DNA from: an uncultured Candidatus Melainabacteria bacterium
Lineage (GTDB): Bacteria > Cyanobacteriota > Vampirovibrionia > Gastranaerophilales > Gastranaerophilaceae
DNA: 64,000 bases
Direction of reading: 5' to 3'
NCBI GenBank assembly: GCA_934700335.1
Contig: CAKUXM010000004.1
Span: 62,001-126,000, forward strand
A model generated the notes under the pieces. The model saw only the letters and a list, made by a program, of their open reading frames with translations, was not told the origin of the DNA and did not search any database. The translations under genes and the position numbers were made by a program. Of the stretch, positions 52,701-59,273 are shown piece by piece; positions within the stretch are counted from its first letter, which is position 1; every line of letters begins with the position of its first letter.

Positions 52701-53855
52701 TTAAACTGAGATTTTCTTTTCATTATGAATTTTGTCTGCTAGTGAAAATATTCTTTCTTGAGTTATACGATAAGTTTGAGCACCTTTATTAAATAATGCA
52801 ATAAGTCTATATTCTTCAATTTCTTTATCACTAAAGCCTACAAAAGTTTTATTGACAATATCGCGTTCAGCACTATTAAAACTTGAAAGCATATTATTGA
52901 TTTTATCCAATTTTTTTAATTTAATATCAAGATTATCATTAAAATCAATAGCTTCAAAGCCAGCTAATAGAAGTAACATTTTTATAAAACGTTTATTTGC
53001 TTTGAATTTACATTCTACATATAAGACTTTATTTAAATTGTTAATCATTTTTAAAGTCTGCATCAAAGCATCACCTTCTAAATCAGTTTTTTTGTTAAAT
53101 ACATATTCTTTTATGCATTTATTTGTTGTTCCAAAATTGATTTGCTTGTCGTATAAACCAATTATGCTATAAAATAGCTTATCAAATTCCTTTCTGTTGT
53201 TTGAATAACTCAATATAGTCATAAGTTTATCAACATCTTGTATTTTATCCAAATATTTTTGTAAATATGTTTCTGGTATAGAGTTAATAATTTCTCCTGC
53301 TCGTAGCATTTCCTGATTCTGAAGAAATCTAAAATATTCTGAAATTTCTTCTTCAGATGAATTTGAAATATTTACAGTTGCAAGAGGATACGCCTGAATA
53401 TTATTTTTAATGATTTCAGGTAAATCGCTATATTTTAATGTAAAACCTCCTTTGTTATGTAATTTTTTTCTTAAAGCAGTTAATTTTTTATCATCACTAT
53501 TGTTATCTTCTAAATAATCACATATATCTAAAGCTATAGTTTTTGTTATTTCACCGCTTATCCTATATTCATCATTTACAAAATTATACAATGTTGTTAG
53601 TCTTTGTTGTCCATCTACAACTTCTTGTAATGCTCCTTTTGTATTTTTTGAATTTAATTCACGGATGCTAATGCTACCTATTGGGTATTTTTTTATAACA
53701 CTATAAATTAACTTATTTTTAAATTCTGACCCCCAAACGAATCCTCTTTGATAATTAGGTTGTAAATCTAATCCACCATTGCTAACATTTCTAATATTAT
53801 TTATTGCTGTTAATAATGGTGTGGTTCCTGGTGCGAATTGCATTCTTTTATTCAT
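52701..53855 (-). CDS. DUF262 (GmrS/ParB-like) protein
   Basis: A 384-residue DUF262 protein. Seen: the N-terminal LQPNYQRGFVW, then QEVVDGQQRLTTLYNFV, the DGQQR nucleotide-binding motif of this family. The C-terminal HNH/DUF1524 part that forms GmrSD enzymes is absent; the rest is helical. It heads the island 1 defence operon, 116 bp before the adenine methylase. AGGAGA precedes the ATG and TTGATA-17-TAATAT lies just upstream. It may act as NTP-dependent sensor with the separate HNH protein, or be an independent anti-phage gene. Confidence 0.85.
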   Translation of the reverse strand: MNKRMQFAPGTTPLLTAINNIRNVSNGGLDLQPNYQRGFVWGSEFKNKLIYSVIKKYPIGSISIRELNSKNTKGALQEVVDGQQRLTTLYNFVNDEYRISGEITKTIALDICDYLEDNNSDDKKLTALRKKLHNKGGFTLKYSDLPEIIKNNIQAYPLATVNISNSSEEEISEYFRFLQNQEMLRAGEIINSIPETYLQKYLDKIQDVDKLMTILSYSNNRKEFDKLFYSIIGLYDKQINFGTTNKCIKEYVFNKKTDLEGDALMQTLKMINNLNKVLYVECKFKANKRFIKMLLLLAGFEAIDFNDNLDIKLKKLDKINNMLSSFNSAERDIVNKTFVGFSDKEIEEYRLIALFNKGAQTYRITQERIFSLADKIHNEKKISV

Positions 53856-53873
53856 ACTTGTATCTCCTTTTTT

Positions 53874-53905
53874 ATTATATTATGCGAATCAATAAAATAT
53901 ATCAA
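53874..53905 (-). promoter_or_regulatory. Promoter of the restriction-modification operon
   Basis: Minus strand TTGATA (53905-53900), a 17-bp spacer, TAATAT (53882-53877), overlapping a second box TATAAT (53879-53874). AGGAG follows before ATG 53855. Confidence 0.6.
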
Positions 53906-53923
53906 TAAATTAATATTTATAGA

Positions 53924-54027
53924 TTCTAAATTAATTTATAAATATCTATCGGTTTGCGCAATAGAATCTATAATAATTTTATAAATATCTAAAAAAATAT
54001 TTTTTATAAAATTATTATAGATTCTAT
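53924..54027. repeat. 25-bp perfect inverted repeat and related boxes upstream of the operon
   Basis: Arms 53961-53985 and 54003-54027 are perfect inverted copies (beginning ATAGAATCTATAATAATTTT), with a 17-bp centre. A third partial copy lies at 53924-53950 (TATAGATTCTA and TTTATAAATATCTA). Direct repeats TTTATAAATATCTA also occur. Likely a control region bound by a dimeric regulator; an element end or origin is possible. Confidence 0.75.
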
Positions 54028-54077
54028 GATAAATATTAATATTGGCAAATCTTTTAGTTCGTTTGTTTTAATACAAT

Positions 54078-54096
54078 TTTCTTTCTCGATAAAATT
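54078..54096 (+). promoter_or_regulatory. 19-bp box shared by both islands, copy 1
   Basis: TTTCTTTCTCGATAAAATT, identical to 61352-61370. Here it lies 28 bases before the 54124 gene; there 66 bases before the 61436 gene. Both genes are in the same helical small-protein family. Confidence 0.7.
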
Positions 54097-54123
54097 GTTT
54101 TTATGCGATTTTAAAGGAAGAAG

Positions 54124-54330
54124 AATGGTAGAAGTTAGAAATGAAGTACAAAAAGAAGGAATGCGAGAGGTGAGACGCCTATTATTAAAGGCAAGTGTTT
54201 AGCGAAAATAAGGACATTGGCTTTGATTTTTTGCATTATCGGTGATAAATTACAAATACAAGATAACTTAGGATATTGTTTTGCATTGCATCAATCTGCA
54301 AATCTTGTTATTAAAAAAACAAACATTTAA
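54124..54330 (+). CDS. Small helical protein, third member of the XRE-linked family
   Basis: A 68-residue frame from ATG 54124 with AAAGGAAG upstream. Its second half, RTLALIFCIIGDKLQIQDN then YCFALHQSANLVI, lines up with CALATDSCITDSDLQLKDS and YIALRNINSLLI of the 61436-61636 protein, and the first half (EVQKEGMREVRRLI) with ENVQKLLGEVRALV. No XRE gene faces this copy. It may be a decaying or diverged paralogue; its identity rests on an alignment by eye. Confidence 0.5.
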
Positions 54331-54356
54331 TCAATGATTAAATCGAGTATTATCAT

Positions 54357-54419
54357 ACTTAACTTTATATTATTTAACTTTATTTTATATTATTTAACTT
54401 TATTTTATATTAGCTTAAC
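54357..54419 (+). repeat. 20-bp tandem repeat (TATTTAACTTTATTTTATAT)
   Basis: Two exact 20-bp units (54371-54390, 54391-54410) with partial copies on both sides. Located between the 54124 and 54543 genes; copy number may vary between strains. Confidence 0.85.
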
Positions 54420-54430
54420 TTAGGATTTTG

Positions 54431-54460
54431 TTTACAAATAGAGGGTTTGAGTGGTATAAT
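54431..54460 (+). promoter_or_regulatory. Promoter of the 54543 gene
   Basis: TTTACA (54431-54436), an 18-bp spacer, TATAAT (54455-54460) preceded by TGG. The leader is about 75 bases. Confidence 0.55.
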
Positions 54461-54542
54461 AGCATATTGTATTTAAGAGATTTTAAAAATATTTCTTGAA
54501 TCAGCTAGTTATACGAATACAAACACAAAGGACATAAATTTT

Positions 54543-54758
54543 ATGTGTGCAAAATTATCGCTAAATATGTTAGAAAATAAAATTTCTGACAGTAAATTAT
54601 TACTCTATAATGTTCAAACGCTCTTAAAAATGGGCGCCCTTTCTTCTGATTCAGCAATTATTGATTCTGATTTACAAACCTCAAAAGAAGATTATTATAA
54701 ACTTCTAAAAACAATTAACTCTGAAGTTCAAAAGGTCATTAAAATTCTAGATTACTAA
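54543..54758 (+). CDS. Small helical protein facing an XRE regulator (island 1)
   Basis: A 71-residue protein, likely all helix. The centre GALSSDSAIIDSDLQTSKED matches CALATDSCITDSDLQLKDS in the 61436-61636 protein of island 2. No known domain. Its last four bases overlap the last four of the convergent XRE gene, and the same layout recurs in island 2. AAAGGA lies 10 bases before the ATG. The conserved tail-to-tail pairing suggests a regulatory or toxin-antitoxin-like module; function unknown. Confidence 0.7.
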   Translation: MCAKLSLNMLENKISDSKLLLYNVQTLLKMGALSSDSAIIDSDLQTSKEDYYKLLKTINSEVQKVIKILDY

Positions 54759-54970
54759 TTTTCTTTAAACAAATCTTCGGGCTTTATATTTAACGCACGA
54801 GCAATTTTATAAACATTTTCGACCGTTGTATTACGTTCCCCACGCTCAATCATGCCAATAAAATTTGGCGACATATCAAGAATTTCTGCTAGTTCAAGCT
54901 GTGTTAAATCATGTTCAATTCTTATATGTTTAAGATTTTTTCCAAACTTTTGTAAATCTCGTTTGCTCAT
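54755..54970 (-). CDS. XRE-family small regulator (island 1)
   Basis: A 71-residue single-domain helix-turn-helix protein of the Cro/CI type: IRIEHDLTQLELAEILDMSP, FIGMIERGERNTTVENVYKIA, ending KPEDLFKEN. The FIGMIERGERNT stretch is shared with the 61633-61884 regulator. Its 3' end overlaps the helical small-protein gene by four bases. It may repress its own promoter (divergent from the M48 gene at 55093), the small-protein gene or the restriction operon, whose upstream region has a large inverted repeat. Confidence 0.9.
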   Translation of the reverse strand: MSKRDLQKFGKNLKHIRIEHDLTQLELAEILDMSPNFIGMIERGERNTTVENVYKIARALNIKPEDLFKEN

Positions 54971-55092
54971 ATAAATATTTTCGTGATAATATGATTTATA
55001 ATAAACAAACTGACCGTGCGTTTTTATCTATAAATAGCCAATATTACTAGATAATTTAACTATAACTAAAAGAAGTATAAGGAGTTTAATTT

Positions 55093-55776
55093 ATGAAAAA
55101 GTTATTGATTTTATTTATCACATTATTTACAGCAATTCCAGTATTTTCAATGGAAGTAGATTTAACAAAAGTAGGACATCAACAAAAATACATTAACGAA
55201 ATTGGTTTTAGAATTTTAAATGCAAATAAAATTGAAAAACGTACAAATTTCTATTACGAGTCAAATCGTAAAACTGTAAATGCTTGGTCAAGACTTACTG
55301 ATAGACAAATTACAGTTACTCAAGGAATGTTGGCTTATGTAGATAGTGATGATGAAATGGCAGCACTTTTAAGCCATGAAATTTCGCACTCAGTTGATTC
55401 TTATGACGGAGCATTCAAAGGCTATTTTTCAATATTTAAATACTCTCTTTCATCTAAAAAATATGAAACAAAGGCTGATAAAAGAGCAGTGGATTATATG
55501 GTAAAAGCCGGATATAATCCTGTTGCAATTATTGTGCTTTATAACAAATTTATGTCTCAAACAAGATATGATTATTGTTTAACACACCCATTAACATCTC
55601 GTAGAATGGCTACTGTTTATGAATATATTTATAGAAAATATCCTGCATACTTAGCAAATAACAAATATGCTGAAAATATTTACTACCAAAACTTTTTACT
55701 AACATCTCAACAAAATAGAGAAAAACTAAAACAATCTATACAAACAAACAGTAAGAAGAAAATTAAATATAACTAG
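55093..55776 (+). CDS. Secreted M48-type zinc metallopeptidase
   Basis: A 227-residue exported peptidase: signal peptide (LLILFITLFTAIPVFS), then MAALLSHEISHSVDSYDG with HExxH at residues 95-99, a downstream Glu in KYETKADKRAVDYMVKAGY (third ligand), and LTHPLTSRRMATVYEY, the family's C-terminal signature. BepA-like periplasmic quality control is typical; a phage-element role is possible. AAGGAG precedes the ATG. The next gene follows after 11 bp. Confidence 0.88.
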   Translation: MKKLLILFITLFTAIPVFSMEVDLTKVGHQQKYINEIGFRILNANKIEKRTNFYYESNRKTVNAWSRLTDRQITVTQGMLAYVDSDDEMAALLSHEISHSVDSYDGAFKGYFSIFKYSLSSKKYETKADKRAVDYMVKAGYNPVAIIVLYNKFMSQTRYDYCLTHPLTSRRMATVYEYIYRKYPAYLANNKYAENIYYQNFLLTSQQNREKLKQSIQTNSKKKIKYN

Positions 55777-55787
55777 GATATTAAACG

Positions 55788-56486
55788 ATGAAAAAATGTT
55801 TAGCATTATTTTTAACAATGATATTTTTTGCTAGTAATGTTTCTTTTGCAATAGTAACAGACGATTTTGTAGAAGAAACATTAAGCAAAAATCTAAAAAC
55901 AGTTGAATATAAAAAACAAATTATAAAAGATGAGTTAATAACTGAAAAATTTATTAATGAACATAAAAATGAAACATATAAATTATCTGTTTATATTGTT
56001 GATGATTTGGCGAATAAAAATCTTTCGCAGTATAAAAATGTCAAATTGGTATCTTATGTTCCGGTAAATTTTCAAAATTTGCAAAAGGTATCGTTAAAAA
56101 TCAAACCTAAAAAATACATAACAACAAGAAATAGAGACTTAAAAGAGGGGACTAGTTTAACTTTTGTATTGGCAGAAGATTTTTCTTATAACAACACTTT
56201 ATATAAAAAAGGAACAGAACTAAACGCAAGAGTAGAAAACATTTCTCAAAATCAAGCCTTTGGAACTCCTGCAAATTTAGAAATAGGAAACTTCAAAATA
56301 GGTAATGATTTTTTAGACGGTACACTTCAAAGAAAAGGTGCAAATAGAGCAATATGGGTTGTGCCAGTTGGTTATATAGGTTGTTGCTTTTTAGGTGCTG
56401 GATTACTAATTTTACCAATAAGAGGCGGACACGCAAAACTAAACAAAGGAAAAACTTATACATTGGTTATTAATAGTTTGTCATGA
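55788..56486 (+). CDS. Secreted protein, paralogue family member 3
   Basis: A 232-residue exported protein: signal peptide (LALFLTMIFFASNVSFA), then a domain with LKEGTSLTFVLAEDFSYNN, LYKKGTELNARVENIS and TPANLEIGNFKIG, ending NKGKTYTLVINS. The order resembles the chromosomal pair at 23047-23676 and 23732-24322. A hydrophobic patch (GYIGCCFLGAGLLILPI) near residue 200 is extra. Probably co-transcribed with the M48 gene. Function unknown; last gene of island 1 before border B. Confidence 0.7.
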   Translation: MKKCLALFLTMIFFASNVSFAIVTDDFVEETLSKNLKTVEYKKQIIKDELITEKFINEHKNETYKLSVYIVDDLANKNLSQYKNVKLVSYVPVNFQNLQKVSLKIKPKKYITTRNRDLKEGTSLTFVLAEDFSYNNTLYKKGTELNARVENISQNQAFGTPANLEIGNFKIGNDFLDGTLQRKGANRAIWVVPVGYIGCCFLGAGLLILPIRGGHAKLNKGKTYTLVINSLS

Positions 56487-56617
56487 AAAATTTGTAACTT
56501 GTGTTAAAATAAAATGAATATTATGGATAACTTTATGATAATATTGTGTAGTTCTGGCGTTATCACTCTGATTTCACTTTCACAGAAGAATTTAATAATC
56601 AAATGTTAAAAAGAGAT

Positions 56618-56642
56618 AAAAAAGGATAATCGTTGATTATCC
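56618..56642 (-). terminator. tRNA-derived terminator, outer copy B
   Basis: Minus strand GGATAATC-AAC-GATTATCC (56642-56624) followed by six T (56623-56618). Sequence differs from the copy A hairpin but stem and position are kept. Confidence 0.75.
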
Positions 56643-56880
56643 TTTAAAAAAATACGCCTGCCGCGATTGTCTTGCTCACTCGCATTAAACGGCAATTCCG
56701 CATTTTGTCTCCGTGTTTTTCAACACTTTGCCAAAAGTGCTCCAGCCTCTGCTCGTTCGCGCTCGAACGCAAATTGGCGTTCTCATCGCTGGCACGCTCA
56801 CAAAAAAAGGACAACCTTTTGATTATCCCTTTTAAAAATACGCCTGCCGCGATTCGAACGCGGGACTCTCTGCTTAGAAG
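56641..56880 (-). repeat. Island-border repeat B (about 240 bp, attachment-site scar)
   Basis: Second copy of 46429-46667. It contains the truncated tRNA 3' end TACGCCTGCCGCGATT (56653-56668), the GAGC/GAAC-rich spacer, an internal terminator (about 56807-56828) and the tRNA-Arg 3' half (56839-56880). It separates island 1 from island 2. TTTGTCAG and TTTATCAG motifs follow. Confidence 0.85.
56839..56880 (-). other. tRNA-Arg(UCU) 3'-half remnant, copy B
   Basis: Same as copy A but with variable loop GAGTC instead of GGGTC. Anticodon loop CTTCTAA, T-arm CCGCG-TTCGAAT-CGCGG, acceptor CAGGCGT-A. The bases before it (AACTA) cannot pair with GCAGA, so the 5' half is missing. Confidence 0.85.
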
Positions 56881-57215
56881 TAGTTAAAAACCCATTTTGC
56901 AAGAGTTTTCAGGCTTTATCATAATTTGTCAGAAGTTGTTATTTTTATTACTTTCGGACTTGTTTCTTCTCTCAACTTTTGCCCCCTTTTGTCAATCTTT
57001 ATCAGGTTTTTTGTAAGAAATCTGTAGTAATAATGTGGTAAAAGCTAAAAATTCTACAAGCCCACCTACCCTATAGGGGGAAGATTAAAATTTTATGTGT
57101 TGTCAAGAGTTAGAAATACTTCCTGCGAATTTTGAAAAATCAAATTATGTAAAAATAGTTTATATGGATTAGACTTATGTTCTATTTTTATGATAAATTT
57201 TAATTAGAGGTTTTG
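56881..57215. other. Non-coding flank of border B
   Basis: Contains ATTTGTCAGA (56924-56933) and CTTTATCAG (56997-57005), possible recombinase sites, and a CCTACCCTATAGGGGG stretch near 57065-57081. No gene or clear promoter besides AT-rich boxes before 57216. Confidence 0.4.
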
Positions 57216-57923
57216 ATGGCAGAAAAATCAAAAATAGAATGGACAGAATCAACCTGGAATCCCGTTACTGGTTGCACTCAAATCAGTGAAGGGTGTCAGA
57301 ATTGCTATGCTAAAAGAATGGCTAAACGCCTTTGTGCAATGGGGCAAAAAAAATATTCAAAAGGTTTTAAAGTTGTTACTCATTATGAATGTCTAAATGA
57401 ACCTTTAAATTGGAAAAAACCTCAAATTATATTTGTATGTTCAATGAGTGATTTATTTCATAAAGATGTTCCAGATGAATTCATTATAGAAGTTTTCAAA
57501 TCTATGAATAAAGCTTATTGGCATACTTTTCAAGTTCTCACTAAGCGAGCTGATAGGTTGGCTGAAATTGCGAATAAACTAAATTGGACGCCTAACATAT
57601 GGATAGGTGTTACCATAGAAAATAATCTGCATGTTGATAGAATTAATGCTTTAAAAAATATTCCTGCAAAAATCAAATATTTATCAGTAGAACCAATGTT
57701 AAGCGAAATAAAGGATTTAAACTTAAATGATATAAGTTGGGTTATTGTTGGAGGAGAAAGTGGACCAGGTGCTCGTCCCATAAAAGAAGAATGGATTTTA
57801 CCAATAAGAGATAAATGCCAAAAACTAAAAATACCGTTTTTCTTTAAACAGTGGGGGGGAGTTAATAAAAAAGCTAATGGTTCTTTATTACAAGGTAAGG
57901 AGTGGAAAGAGTTACCTATTTAA
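57216..57923 (+). CDS. DUF5131 / phage Gp37-Gp68-family protein (three-Cys motif)
   Basis: A 235-residue protein of the Gp37/Gp68-like family. Seen: the N-terminus KIEWTESTWNPVTGC followed by GCQNCYAKRMA (C-x6-C-x2-C), FVCSMSDLFH, VLTKRADRL, WIGVTIEN, LSVEPMLS, WVIVGGESGPGARP and FFFKQWGG, all family marks. The Cys triad suggests an iron-sulfur cluster and radical-SAM-like chemistry; the reaction is unknown. ATG 57216 has AGAGG five bases before. Its end overlaps the convergent tcmP-like gene by 12 bp, the usual partner family. Confidence 0.88.
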   Translation: MAEKSKIEWTESTWNPVTGCTQISEGCQNCYAKRMAKRLCAMGQKKYSKGFKVVTHYECLNEPLNWKKPQIIFVCSMSDLFHKDVPDEFIIEVFKSMNKAYWHTFQVLTKRADRLAEIANKLNWTPNIWIGVTIENNLHVDRINALKNIPAKIKYLSVEPMLSEIKDLNLNDISWVIVGGESGPGARPIKEEWILPIRDKCQKLKIPFFFKQWGGVNKKANGSLLQGKEWKELPI

Positions 57924-59126
57924 AACAATTTTAATATTTTTCATGTTTTCTGCACTATTACCAGCTTCAGTGTATTTTAAGTTTCCTGCTTTTCCATTTT
58001 TTGATGTTTTCTTATACAAAAACTTTTCTTCCGCAATAATTCTAATAGAATTGTCTGATTCGAATTCATTTAATATTTCGACAATATTTTTTATTGTAGG
58101 TACTTTTTTCTGCGTTTTTGTTAGTTCTTTCCAAGATAAAAATTTACTTGTAATAAATAGGTATAATTCAAATAAAGAACAACCTTCTGCGAAATTCTCT
58201 TTTAATACATCATAAATATAATTTTTGTCAGGATTACCAAACAAAGCAAGTTGTTGCATTCCTGAATAGTTTGTATATTTGTCCAACATTTCTTCATATG
58301 CGTTTAGAAAAGTATCAACTAAAACGGGTGTGTTGGTAGAAAATATCAAATAAAAATAATCAGAATTAATCAAATCCCCTTTTACGGTTGTCGGAAAGCC
58401 GACTCCAATAACAAATTTTTTGAGGTCTTTAAAATGTTCAATTAATTTATTTTCAAATTTAACAGAGAAATTGGAATCATCATCTAATAATTCTTTTTCA
58501 TCAATACCAATAGTTCTACAAATTCTATCTATATCTTGCAAGCATCTTCGACCGTCTTGTCTAGCTAAAGTATTAAAATTAAAAAACACCAAAATATCTT
58601 TTAAATTTGAGTAAGATTTCAATGTTTCGATTAAAGCTACTATGTCTAATTCGGTCGAAAAAGGGTCTGCAAATATAAATCCCCAGCCTGAATTTTCAAG
58701 TAATAACTCTATATTTTTCTTATATGATTCCCAACTTCCTTGCCCAATATAACAATCAATATCGTTATTTGTTGTATATGTAGATATGGTAGATTCTAAT
58801 TTTTGATAACTTTCATCATGTTTTTCTGTGCATGCCATTTGTAATTTTTTAAATTTATTATATAAAGAATTATTATGTTCGGATAAGATATCATAGGCTA
58901 TAATCGGTGACCCTTTGGAATTGTCTTCAAATGTACCAGCACCAGCAAATAAATCAATATAAGTATAAATATTATCTGTTTTATTTGAATTCTGTTTATA
59001 AGCAACGCATTTATTATTTGCAATTGAAAGGGAAGTTTGTAATGTTTGAGATAATAAATGATGTTTTATTATTGTATTTAATTTTTTAGGTTCACCAAAA
59101 TGGTTGGCATTTCTATTATCTGTCAT
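57912..59126 (-). CDS. tcmP: Three-Cys-motif partner protein TcmP
   Basis: A 404-residue TcmP-family protein. Seen: HHLLSQTLQTSLSIANNK, then YIDLFAGAGTFEDNSKGSPI, a methyltransferase-like glycine loop, WGFIFADPFSTELD, and ILVFFNFNTLARQDGRR. A C-terminal winged-helix-like part follows. These proteins are found beside DUF5131 genes, as here, in mobile elements; neither job is known. GAGG lies six bases before ATG 59126. Confidence 0.85.
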   Translation of the reverse strand: MTDNRNANHFGEPKKLNTIIKHHLLSQTLQTSLSIANNKCVAYKQNSNKTDNIYTYIDLFAGAGTFEDNSKGSPIIAYDILSEHNNSLYNKFKKLQMACTEKHDESYQKLESTISTYTTNNDIDCYIGQGSWESYKKNIELLLENSGWGFIFADPFSTELDIVALIETLKSYSNLKDILVFFNFNTLARQDGRRCLQDIDRICRTIGIDEKELLDDDSNFSVKFENKLIEHFKDLKKFVIGVGFPTTVKGDLINSDYFYLIFSTNTPVLVDTFLNAYEEMLDKYTNYSGMQQLALFGNPDKNYIYDVLKENFAEGCSLFELYLFITSKFLSWKELTKTQKKVPTIKNIVEILNEFESDNSIRIIAEEKFLYKKTSKNGKAGNLKYTEAGNSAENMKNIKIVLNR

Positions 59127-59180
59127 ATATAACCTCTAATTTTATTATATTATGAATTTTATCTCTATTACAATTTGTTT

Positions 59181-59213
59181 AGTTTTGTAAAAAGTTGCAA
59201 ATTTTACAAAACT
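59181..59213. promoter_or_regulatory. 12-bp inverted repeat, likely operator of fic
   Basis: AGTTTTGTAAAA (59181-59192) and TTTTACAAAACT (59202-59213), nine bases apart, perfect. The right arm covers the -35 region of the fic promoter. Confidence 0.7.
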
Positions 59214-59225
59214 GAATTTAAATTA

Positions 59226-59234
59226 TGCTATAAT
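59226..59234 (+). promoter_or_regulatory. Extended -10 promoter of the fic gene
   Basis: TGC-TATAAT, TATAAT at 59229-59234. The -35 position falls on the inverted repeat at 59202-59213. A second dyad, AGTTAA (59237-59242) / TTAACT (59254-59259), lies over the start point. Confidence 0.6.
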
Positions 59235-59273
59235 TAAGTTAATACAGTTAAACTTAACTAAGGATAATTTATA

